Shown piece by piece: positions 24,960-37,200 of a DNA stretch of 64,000 nt; within the stretch, counting starts at the first letter, position 1, and each line of letters begins with the position of its first letter. The notes beneath the pieces are model-generated. The model saw nothing but the letters and a program-made list of their open reading frames with translations, was not told the DNA's origin and did not search any database. This stretch comes from Dromaius novaehollandiae (Eukaryota; Chordata; Aves; Casuariiformes; Dromaiidae), in contig NC_088105.1 of NCBI RefSeq assembly GCF_036370855.1, positions 14,327,619-14,391,618 on the forward strand, written 5' to 3'. Both the position numbers and the translations under genes were made by a program.

Positions 24960-27900
24960 AGTAAGAAAAGTGAGAAGTTATCTGCCTTTTGTTATGGCTA
25001 CATGATCTTCTACCCCATGTAGAACTTCATCAGAATTTGAAGGTTAATGCAACCAACATGCAGTTAACCTTACAAGTAAGGGAGAAGGCAAAATCTTTCT
25101 ATGAGAGGTAATTTGAAGTGAACTGGCATATTGATTTGCTACTGTAACTGCCATCATAACTAAGGAACCCTTTTTGCCCTTCCATTTCCTTCTGTCTATG
25201 CATGTGATTCTGGGAATAAAACCCTGAATGAAGTTACATGATGTGATCCTTAAAGAGAATAAAAGACAGTACGTGTCAGCTATCTTCAAATGAGTTCTAT
25301 TAAAAATAAACGGCAATTCTAACAAAATGGGAGGTAGTTCCCCTAATTCTCAGTATTTCTTTAATTGCTACTTGTTATATTTCAGTATAGGGAAAACACA
25401 CCCATACAAGTGGTGGTTTGTTTGTTTGGGGTTTTTTGCCCTCAGAGGACTGCAAAGATAACAGGAGAAATTAAGAGACCTTCTTCATTTGTCTGCTTTA
25501 TTACATTTCTTGCCAGTTCCAAGTCTTGAGGACAGAGGGGTTTAGTACTAACAGCTGCTCCAGGGCCAAAAATCTTTTTTAGGAAGGAAACCTCTCCACT
25601 GACTGACTTGAAGCCTGAAAGCCTTCCATATGCCCTCCCAGATCTCCAGAGAAGTCTGTTCCCATGGACCCACTCTAGCACAGCGCTCTACTGCAGATAC
25701 AGAAAGAACCAGCACTGCTGACTTCTCTGCACAAAGCGTTTGTTCTTCTCTTCTATTGGACTAGATGAAGTTTGCTGATAATGTTGCTATCATAGTTGTG
25801 TCGGCTGAGAAACAGAAATAAAGAGGACAAGTTCAAGGGGTTTATTGTCACTGAGCTTTTGCCTGAAGTTTTCTGAGCAAAGCCTAAACTACTAGTGCAA
25901 AACTCAATTTGCATACGCCTGATATTTAATAATGACTTTTAAGAAAAAAAACAACCACCTGCCAGACACCATGGCTGAAGGCCAGGCCAGCCTCCTGAAC
26001 AGCAAAACAAAGTCACTCAATTACTACATCAAACAACTTGTTTCAAGATATTTGACTGTTTAATTTTAATTATCAGATAACTGATATTTGACCTGCAGTC
26101 CCATTTTTCCTATGACTTTCCTTCGCCAATACCTCACAATAAGGTCCCAAAGAAAGGACTAAAAGATCAGCCACCAGGCCACTTAGATGACCCCAAACCC
26201 AAGACTTCGCTGACCTCCAGAAAGAGGACCAGACCATTACTCTTCCTCCCTGAAGCGAAGCAGACATCCAACAGCCAAGGGGCCTCCCCGGCACAGCGTT
26301 CCCACTCCGATCCTTCAGGTCTGCTTGGCTGTTTTCGTGAAAGGTGCCTAATCTCTGATCCAACATTCACCGTGCTCTCAGTGAGCTGATCTGGAGGTTC
26401 ACATGACCAAGGAGCACACAGTCACCAGCCAGCGGTCACTCAGCCCCAGAAGGCTGAGCCCCCAGGCAGAACAGTAACAAGGAGCTTCTGTTACCATTAC
26501 CCATCTTAGCCACGTTCTCTACAGAAACACTTTTCTTCTCCCTCTATATCTTATGTAGAGGCTATCTGAGCAGAGCGTAGAAAACTTGACACAGAAAACT
26601 GCTTAAGTGCTATAGGTGTCTTCAGTGTTTCCACTTATAATTGAAGTGTCAAGATTCTGCAGAGCCGAGTTAATGAACCAAATCCAGTCCTTAGAATTTC
26701 TTATTTCTTGCTTTTGGACTCCAATTAAAGGGCCAAAAACAGTTAGATATCAGTAGCTTCCTTACAGGTATTCTTTCCCATTGGTGACAAGGGGCTATTA
26801 AAAACACTTATAGCTGGGGGTTTTTTTTGCCTCTGTCCAAATCAGACTGGAAAACTTCCAAAAAGCTACACTTGCCCTTGACTTTGTCACAATTTACTCC
26901 ATATAAAGCAGTCTGAACAAGCTATTTACAGTAAAACTCATATTTACCTCCCTTTGTAGAGTCTGCAGGTTGTTTGTTTGTTTAATAAGAGGAAGGTGAT
27001 GTGGCTAATAGTTCAAGTCTCCCAAAACTGTGATGGGAACATGCATGTTGCAGGACACACAGCAGCCAAGCAAGCAGCCTGTGCTGTTCCAGCACATTAA
27101 TAAATATTCATCAAGATGTGTCACTTGTGTTCCCTTCTAGTAAATCTTTAAAAAGCCGCTGCTACCAGAGGTGTGACTTACTTCCTTCCTCCTACAACGC
27201 AGCTCCATTTGGAGTTTAAGAGATTTCTAAATTCTGGAAACTGGCCAGCTGTTACTCATAAATGATTGAATATGGTACTGAGATATAAGTGTAAAAGAAT
27301 GGGGAAAAGAGCTTTAAGTAGATAACCTACTTCTTTCAGGTGAAATGGTTTCTAGAAAGATATCTCAAATTAAGAGTTTGGAAAGTGTTGTATCTAAATA
27401 CTAAACTGATGGAATTTTACACAAATACTAGTTTGAATTCCACCCTTCAGTGGGGAAAAATCAGTGCTTCACAAATGGGGGGGAGGAAGAAAAAAAAAAG
27501 ACAGCAAACAGCAGTGTGAGAAACAGATAACATCCTAAACCGGTGAGCATATTAGGGCAATTTAGGGTCCCTTATCTGAAGGAAGGTGTCTGGAAGGAAT
27601 CTTTCAAAATTCAAGATAAAGGTCTCCAGATGCTAACTGCCTCTTGTATGAGCACCTTTGTTCTCATTAGTGTGGGAGATTACAGGACCACACCAGCCAG
27701 CTGAATTTTGTTTGTTTTTTATTTTAATTATTTGCATGATAATTGTTTCTATTCCCTCCCTCATGAAGTTGTTCCTTGTTTCTGACACACCTATTTCAGC
27801 CCTTCTCATCCAGTAAGTGGCATTGCAAATGGCTGCACACTTAGAGGGAAGGTGAATTCCAGCACCTCTGAGCAGTCAAAGCACATAGGAGAGCAGTGGT

Positions 27901-28360
27901 TTGACGACTAACTGCAAATGGTTTGCACCATCATCATATAGCAATTTATTTTTAGTACCTGGAATGCAACCCAAAATTCTAGTCTGTCCTCCTGTCCCAT
28001 CCATAGCTGCCTCTATAGAGAATGAGTAAAAAAATCCATTTAAGTGACCTGCAAGTTAGCCTTCAGATTTAGCTATTGGCCGACTATGTACTGTTCACAA
28101 CTTGCAAAAGTGTATTTACTTTTCAAAACTTGTATACCACTATATGATGCCTGTATGTTTTGGAACATTAGCTACTTGCCAAGTCATACATTCAATACTC
28201 ATAAATAGATATTAGAGTTTTATAATTTACCACCTTGATGAGATGGGCCCCACAGAGCCAGCATGTCTCCTTTACGCCTACAATTTATATTCACTAGGGA
28301 AGTGACCAAAAAACCTCAAAGTAACCTAATTATCCTCTGAAAAGCCACTCCTTACTCCAA
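24960..28360. other. Gene-free interval
   Basis: Non-coding sequence with no recognisable gene. An AT-rich stretch at about 27712-27752 includes the octamer-like ATTTGCAT. Nothing else stands out. Confidence 0.5.
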
Positions 28361-28362
28361 TT

Positions 28363-28425
28363 AGGAGAGACAGCATATATAATAGGAGAGACAGCATATA
28401 TAATAGGAGAGACAGCATATATAAT
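28363..28425. repeat. Minisatellite, 21-bp unit x 3
   Basis: Three identical head-to-tail copies of a 21-bp unit beginning aggagagacagcatatat, at 28363-28383, 28384-28404 and 28405-28425. The absence of differences between copies suggests recent expansion or ongoing length variation. Confidence 0.97.
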
Positions 28426-30424
28426 AGGGGTATATACTAGCCTCCACACTAATAAGGCATATTCTAAAAGGAAGGATACGACGCCGAGGCGTGGTGAGGA
28501 GCTTAGACATACATTTCTTTGCTGATAGAGATCTTGAAGGGATTTTTTCCAAAACTGATCCTTTTCTTCCCAGAGCTTATACTTGTCTTCTGTAAAGACC
28601 AATAACCAGCCAACAGCAAAGCAGTACCTTCCGTCACTGCAATTTTCTGGTTACGATTTTAAAAGACTCATAAAAAGCCAGGTTTTGTTTTGGCAACGGT
28701 TGTTGCCACCAAACACTTCTCCTCCATGAAATTCCCACTGCATAGCTTTGGCATAATCAATTCCTCTCGCATTGTTCACAGGAAGGGCGACAGGACGCAA
28801 AGCTGGCAGACATCAGCTTTGTAAAATCCAGAACACTCATAATAAACCTCTCTGCCCACTGATGGCTTTTGTATCAGGAAATGGGATAGACAACATTATT
28901 TCAGATGTGCAAAATAAATCCACATGTACGGTTTGTCCTCTAATGCATTACAGCATGTGTCCTCAATGGTGTAAGTCTCATCTTCCATTTTCAGCATCCT
29001 CTCCCCTATCTGTGAGCACAAACTTCACAGCTTTGGGGAAAGGAGAACATTAAGCTGTGCTGCAGTTTCGCCTGAGCTCCCTTTCATCATAGAGCTGTCT
29101 AAAGGGAGTAGTTTTCCACATAGAGCTGTCAAGGGTGCTTGATAGCATCTACTGAGAGATGCTCCGATACCGCAGGGGTGGAAATACTGAAAAATTTAGA
29201 TTAATGGCACATTTGACCAAAGAACTACCAGGAATAGAAAGCAGCAACAAGTGTGCTGCCTCCAGTGTCAATTGGAATAAACCTTAATGAGTAAGAGGAA
29301 TAAACCTGCTGACTAAGAATACACCACTATTATATTCTGAGAAGTTACAAACTGTTTTATACAGTATTCCAGGAATATTACCAAATAGCTTCAGCACATT
29401 GGGTGACTCAGTGTGCTGGTGACATGGAATAATTAGTTGAAAGGAACAAAACTCAGAAAGCCAGAGAGTTTATGTACTAATGAAGTTGGAAAGAAAAGAA
29501 AAAGCTCTGTCATCTGACATTCGGCAAATTAATGGGGTACTAAATGGTGATATATCTTCATTATGAATTAAAAATTCATAGTGCTAGGTCAGCAATATAA
29601 GAAAGAATGCAATACCACAAAGCAGATGTTTCAGTAAATTATTTATTATAGTACACCATTTCCAAAGCTGCCCTATCAGAAACAAATCTGGAAATAATCC
29701 AATACTCAGACTTAGCCTGACACAGACCTAGTAGTACAAGCAGACAGACAAATAAACGAGCAGTTATTGAGCAGAGTTTGTGTTTAGTCTCAGAAATCAG
29801 CTGTCTCAAGATCATATAAAATATACATTGCTCAGGATACCTGCAGCGACTGAGGCTCTTATCAGCTAGGTTTTAAGTGCACGCTCTCTAGGGTTCATCC
29901 ACAGGCTGACGGGAACATCCCCAGTGTCATCCACGCTGACAGACGGGCTCTGCGATCGGGACGCCAGCGCTGGAAACATCCCTCCTGTACAGCACAGTCA
30001 CTCCAGGCAGCCTCACAAGGCACAATTATGAATAGCCAAAGGCTGATTAAGAGTGTTAATGAAGACAGAGTTAATTAAGCCTGGGTGCAGTCTAGGAATG
30101 ACACTTGTCAGTTTGGGGTGCCTGTTTTTATTTTAAGGAGACATACCACATAAGATCCTTAGCTACAGATTGCTGCTGTGCCCCCGATCCCTGCAGCCAG
30201 CCAGGTGTGGGTTGTTCCACAGCGAGTTTCCGTGTCTCACCAAAGCCGTTCCACCCGGGGATGGGTAAACTCTCCGGTGTGAAGACAGCTTGGTCAACAC
30301 CCTCAACAGTGGTATGGAAGCAAAATACCTCTGTTAAACTTCACTATACAAAGTTGAGCAGCTTCAGCAGAAGACAGACTGACAGCCACCCAGACAGCCA
30401 GCAGTCCACAGCTTTAGACAGACC

Positions 30425-30540
30425 TGTGGAAGAGTGGGGCATCGGGTTTTGAAGCCAGGTCTCCCATATCCCACCTGAGTGTCCAGGCAACATGGCCTGG
30501 AGGTCTGGATTTCTCTCAGCTTTGAAAGAGAACTCCACAG
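30425..30540 (+). repeat. Possible old sauropsid interspersed repeat fragment
   Basis: The stretch ttttgaagccaggtctccca followed by tatcccacctgagtg resembles a dispersed element remembered from turtle and crocodile genomes (TTTGAACCCAGGTCTCCCACATCCCAGGTGAGTG-type). The match is imperfect and from memory only. Confidence 0.35.
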
Positions 30541-33500
30541 AGCTGAGCAATCTTTATCAGCAACAGCCCAGATACAATCCCATTAATCTTTTCAGTTTAG
30601 ATAAGAACTGATGGTCTTTTTCTTGTGCCATAGAAAGCTACTGGCAAGTTCTGATAAGGAGAAGATATTGCTACAAACTTTTTCTTTCTTTTTTTTTTTT
30701 TTTAAATCTGGAGCAGCGTAAGTGTCCAACTGAGCAAAAGCTTTTATTACTGGAAAGAGAGTAAGAAGGCAACTAAGGCACATTCATATAGATTTTGTCT
30801 TTAGTTTGCAGGCAAGGTTATGCAAGAGAATTGCAATAAGACAGGAAGCCAAACTCACTATGTTTTTAAAAGCTTGTTAGCAGAGTTATAGACTGGCAGG
30901 AAAAGGAAAGACAGGAGAGTTGAAGTTCATCAGCTACATCTCTAACTGCTGCATATCTCCAGATGATATTTGCCATAAATAAAATGTTCCATTACTTATC
31001 GTACAGATCTGCTGAATATCTGCACATTGAAGCTTCAACTCCTTTCTCATGTCATCAAGTCTTTCCATGAAAATAAAGGAAAAGTGATGCCCTGTGGGGG
31101 TGGGGGTGCGTTACTACATCAGTTTATTATATTCAATTAGAACGTGTTCCAGGAGTGTAGACCAAACTAGATGCACCATTGAAAAGAACATGATCCTTGT
31201 ATTTAAGTGCACAAGTTAAGAGACAGACAGGCGTGCTGTAAAAATGCAAGAATCCTCTGCCAGACACTTAGACAAGATAAAGAGATTACCCTAGTTGTTT
31301 CCTCATCATACACAGCACACCACTGTACTGTTCTTTCCCTTCTGGCAGATATGGGCCAAAACCCTACTCAAAAGCAACAGCAGTGAATTTATATCAAGAA
31401 TCAACCTAGCATTTCCAGGCAGATCTACGTGGACTAAAAAACTGGGAACAGATATCCCAATAACAAAAGTGAAATGGGCAACATCCTTGCCACTATAGCT
31501 GGAATGGGAGAGATGAAAACGACTGCCTGCTGCGCAAATAAAGGAGCCAGGCAAACAGTACTGCATTTGGCACCCATGAGTAAGGGCAGATTTTTTTTTG
31601 TTTTTTGGTTGTGTTCTGTTTATTCATTCTTCTGTCTTTCAAACAGAAAGATGAATGTCCCCAGTCAACGAGGCACACTTCCTCCTGGTATACCGAGAAA
31701 GAGCACAACCTACCTCCACCAAACATTTATTCAGCGATGTCTTCAGAAGACCATTCATGTGATACCTCTCAGGTTTCCTGTTTGGTGTTTTTCTGCCTCT
31801 CCTGAAGGCTGGACTACAGGAGAAGGAGTGCTTGTTACGTGGTGCAATTAGACAGCCTTGCTCATGCAGGTAACCTTATGGCAAGGAAGGACAACAAATG
31901 GTGAAAGTTTTTGTCTTCCCTCTCCTGCTATGCCCAAGCTGCGAAGTGTGTCCTATTAGGACACCAAATGCATAATAAGAATGAAGTAAGGCAACTTTTT
32001 TTGATCTGACTTCAGACTGCACAGGGATCTGGCCAGATTAAATAAGAAAAAGAAAAACTTTTTGCAGCTCAACACCATAGCTTTTCTATCTTTCTATGCC
32101 AAAAGTACAAGATATTTTAGAACAGCCTGTTCAAATTCCCTTCCAGATATATAACTGGATCATTAGTTTTCTGTGTCATTTATTTTTTACCCTGTTTTTC
32201 TTTTCAGATACTATCTCCTGTGACATAGTAGCAACATTTCAAGAGTTGTAATTGTATAAAACCTAATAAAGCAAGTGCCAAATTACTCTAAGGAAGGCTA
32301 GCAAGAATGGGCAATTCACTGAGCTCAGGTAGTTTTCTGTGATGCACAAAGAACATTTTTTCCATTATATACATTTTCAATATTGAAAACATTTATTCTA
32401 TACCTGCTTCTATCAATATTTTCAAAATATATGTTTCTCTACTCCTATCTAATGTCCTCTGACTATTTTTTTTTAAAAAGACAAACAATGACAATCACTG
32501 CATTTTTATGGTTTCCAATTTCTAAAAACCTTCATACTTCTAAATACTATGTTCCAAAGACTTTAATACTTTAATTTGTAAAAGAATATTTTAAATTCAC
32601 AGCTTAATTTTAAGTAAGAAAGAACTTGTGATACAACCTGTTCTCTTTCTGCTTTCCCTCTTCATGGTTTCCAAATGCAAACATTAAACTAGATGAACAA
32701 AGGAAAGAATTTCTACTATAGTGTTTGGCAGTGCAGTTTTCATACAAATATGATTTCAGTTGAAACCCATTTATACTTTGTAATACCCCAAATTTGAAGA
32801 TAATCAACACAGTTGCAAATATAAGGAACAGGCCTGTTGATGGCATCTCTCCTACTTCAGAGTCTAAAGGCATTCTTCACCAAGGTAGGAGCTTGCATAG
32901 CTGTATTATGCAAAGCAGTTGCAGAATTAACAGATCACACAACAAAAATAATGGCCCCATTTCCTATGGATACATTTAATGTTGTCAGTAGGAGGGAAAA
33001 AAACCTACACAACTCTCATCCATTCTAAACCACATGTCTGTATTTTACATACTAGACATCACAGACTATGATATGGTCAAAGTTCTACAGCTCTTAAATG
33101 AGATACTTAGTTCAAAAGCAACTAAAACAAGAAATGCTGAAGCCCCAGCTCTGTGCTCTCTCCCCTACCCCTTCAGAGAGGTTTGTCTGCCTGTCCAAGG
33201 AAACAGCTGCAGTGATATAAGGTAATTCATAGATAAGCAGCCCCTACAGCTCATTAAGTGTCAAAAAAGCAAGGAAAAAGCTTATGGTAGTTGGGAGCCA
33301 CTGAGGCAGATCTAGGCTCAGGCGCAGAGGCATCGCTTTCCACCAAATGCCCCTGGGTACAGGGGACACAGGTGGCAGAAGGAAGCAAGCACAGAACCTT
33401 GCTAAAACTTCTTTCCCCAGAAATAGTGTAAAGATAGGTTTCAAATAGAGAATGAAAGAGCAGATACACACACACACCCCTTCCCTGTAGCACTGCTAAA

Positions 33501-34177
33501 TGCTACTAGTCAGACTCAAAGCATCCCCAAGCCTTCCCGAGCTGAATAGCTTTAATAAACTACTGAGCAGTAAGCACATTCTGTCCTCCTGGTAGCAGTT
33601 CAGATCTATACCCCACTCTCCAAGTGCATTTCTGAGCAGTTATGGGAATTACAATCAACTCTTTATCAAACGATAATAGAAAATACAAATGCAAAGAGGA
33701 AACAAAACTGATAAGAGACACAAAGTCTGTTGCGTACTCTGGACTGCCATACCTTAGCCCCGTATTGAACCTACAGGCTGTCCACGGGATACCCTGCAAG
33801 CAGAGGCAAGTGCGCTTGGCTCATTACCAATCCAAATACAAGCTCTTGCTTATACTCCAAGATGCTCACAAGTTGTGCAGCAAGAACCCCAGACAAGATT
33901 GCCAGCCTTCCAGGCAGGTCCCACCAAGCCCAGGACAACCCCAGCAGCACCCCTTCCCAACAACCCAGCACATGGGCAAAGCCACCTCAGCTCTGCCTGC
34001 AAACACTACGGGCTCCTCCAGAGAAACAGCTTTCAGGCACTGTAATACTTCAAATACAACATCACAGTCTTTCTTCAGACTTTGCTGCTCTAAATCTTGC
34101 CCTTTCAGCGGGCTGAACAGACTTCACAGTTTTCATTTTAACACCCAGGTACCATTAATGGTAAAAGAAATAGCATT

Positions 34178-34245
34178 CACCCAGGAGGTAGGAAACCCTG
34201 GTTCTGTTCCTCCCTCTGCCTGAGGGGGTTCAAACCCACAGTGGG
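34178..34245 (+). repeat. Possible second fragment of the same old repeat
   Basis: Positions contain acccaggaggtaggaaaccc, then tctgcctgagggggttcaaa. These are reminiscent of the 5' neighbour of the block seen at 30425-30540 in the same remembered element, and in the same orientation. Weak evidence. Confidence 0.3.
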
Positions 34246-37200
34246 GGGAACTTGTGATAAAACACAAATATTTAAAGCATGAGCAACTATTCAATACAAG
34301 AAACTCATTTACTTAATTTCACCGGACTAGAACGCTACTGAACTTACCCACAGGTTGCATATCTAGCCATCTGTATCGGAGAAATGTGCTGTATGAATGC
34401 TTTGGCCTCAATTGCCCAGATGCTTCTGTACAAGAGTCCTGCTAGTGGATTAGGTAGATAATTCAGCATAGCTTTCACTTCCTAGACCACTTAATTATGT
34501 ATTTTATGTGAGTACCTTCTACAAATTTAACTCTTCACATTTAAATCTACAACACACCTCCTTCCTGCTACACTTCTCAAAACTTCTGTCTCTACCTCCA
34601 CTCAACACCCCTCACACCTTTAACATCTCTATGTAATTGCCATTGGCTGCTGAAATAGCAGTTACCAAATCACCTTTTTACCATTTAAGGCTACCCCAAA
34701 CCACCAGGCTGTAATCAGGAGCTGCTAAATGAGCTATTAAACCATAATCTGCCATGGGGCAGGAACTACTAGTTCCAAGCTAGGCCATCCTGACCCAGGT
34801 CACTTAAATGGCTAATTTTAGATAGTGTGAGTATCTCCCTCCAAAAGTATTGCATATTTTTCCTGGTGTTTCTTCACTATAGTGGCCTCTGATAAATCGT
34901 TTTGTCTAGTCTGAGGCATTAAATTTCATTTGCACAAACATATCTTTGGCATGCAAAGAAAACTTTGAGTTAAACTTGAATTTGCAAAACCCATGACAGA
35001 ACACCACAATTAGTAAACTAGTGAGCCCTTGTACAGCTATCCCCTAAAGGATCATTAACAAAAGAACTTTCTGCTCGTACTCTGTGTCCCTGGGAGAGCA
35101 GCTATCTGCCATTTTTTTTAAGCAATTGAACATTTGCAATCACTAGGTCACTTTTATGCTGATTTGGAATCACTATTAGCAAAAGTAGAAAAGCACTACA
35201 GAATCTGCCAATTAATTCAGCATGAATTTCCAGTAAAGATGGAGCCAGGGCAGATACTAGATCTAATGCCTTCTGATTTCAGAGGAAATGCAGAGGGAGA
35301 GATTCAGATATGAAGATCTGAGCCTGCTCTTGTTTTCTCAGTAGAAGGTACATCACAGGATAGCTATTACAGTTGTTCTTTGGAGAAGAAAAGTACAATA
35401 AAAATGGCTTATATGTCGCACTTCAGAAGACCTGGGACAAAATTCTCCAAAACCCAGGTATCAAAAGCTAAATTCTTGTCTGTGCTTATGCACATAGTTA
35501 TATGATCCACGTGTGAGTGGCTTCCGTGAACTTTGGTTAAGAAGCTTGAATGTCAAATGAGCAAGGTTTTGATGATACATTTGGTCACTCTGCCTTTTCT
35601 TAAACTCAAGCCATTTATTTGCAGGCTTAAATGAAGAGCTGGAAGCTTAGGTTTGGGAGGCAAAGTGAAAAGTGTAAACCTCCTCAAATTAGTAACAGAT
35701 AACTACCTCACAAGGTAACATAACAAAACATTTCACTGGAAGGAGCCCATTGCTGGACGACTGGAGTTTAGCAGTTAAATAGCCGTTTGAGCACACTGCT
35801 AAGTGACGGTACTGATTTGTAATGAAGTGATTGCAAAGTGCCTCTGTGATTTTTTCTTTAAACTTGACTGCTACCATACGTCTTGCCAAAAAGTACTATG
35901 ATTTTGTCCAAAAGCTGGTGTAATAACTTTCAGTCATCGTGGCACATCCTTAATATTGGTTTAGAGAAAAAGGATGGAACAAAAGAACACATCTGACACC
36001 TACACAAACATACTCTTTCCAAATCCCATTAGTCCTTAAAAAACACCTTGTTGACTACATCCTAGGATCAAGCTAGGAAACAGTCTGAATCTACAAGAGA
36101 ACATAAAACCATTTTTCATAAAATTCTCAGCTCAGTACATTCAGTTATGTACTGCCATGTGTTCAGATCTATTGCAGAGTTTCAGCTCAGCTTAGCATAT
36201 TATACGCAGAGGGACTACCTCATGTGCAGTGTGGATCATCCAGACCATAGAAGACTGGCAAGCAGAATCTTTTCCTGCTTATCTTTTATACAAGTCAAGT
36301 ATTAATCTGATTTTCAGTACTGTATTTCACGTAATTCACAAATACTGTACCTATTCTTCAGCTTTACTTTTCCCTACCCAGCAGATGGAAAAATGTCCCT
36401 GTTAAGAGGAAAAAGAAAGTGCTTTGCAAGAGCATACTCCTCCCTTTAGCCTTCATTTCACAATGTGTATTTCAGTACTACGTAGCGAATCACTGCTGTA
36501 AATAGAGGCATCTTAAAAAATAACCATTTCGTTAACCATTTCATCCCTGAAGGAACTGTTTTCCAGATTTAGCCTTCCCAAACTTGCCTGGAGTTTCCTA
36601 TTCCCCTCTAAACACACACATACTGAAAACAAGGAGTCGTGGCATCCTGCAAGGCATGTGATACCTTTCACACGGTTACCGATATTTGTTTCCTGACCTT
36701 CTCGGTGACTCTTCCCCTTTCTTCTCCCTCCCCATTTCTCTATTACCATTCATTTGTTTTGCAGTTATGTTCTCATGGTTAATTGTCTCCAGTTAATGCC
36801 ACCTTCACCTTATCCCTGTTAGAGGAAGGGACAGTTCATCCCATCTAGCCACCCTATTCTTTTGAGATTTCCAGCTCTGTTGCAGAGATGATCCAGCAGA
36901 CAATGAAACTACTGCTGAGTCTCCACAGTGAACTGCACCAATTTCAGTTTATTTTAATATGGTAGGCTGCAAATCTTGACAGACCAGTAGATGCGCAGGA
37001 GCTGCCAGCTCAACTGTCCCTGCAGCAGGGCAGATGACTGCAGGCAGGAGCTGCTGCAGCCACCCAGAGAAGGAAGAGCCTGTTCTTAAGCCAGATTTCA
37101 CCGACTTCAGTGCAATTCTGCTTTTGCAGAACGACTGCAGTGATTCCACGGTTCTGTCATGAGTTTGTTAGGAAAGCTAGTGATAAGTTAACATTTGTGT

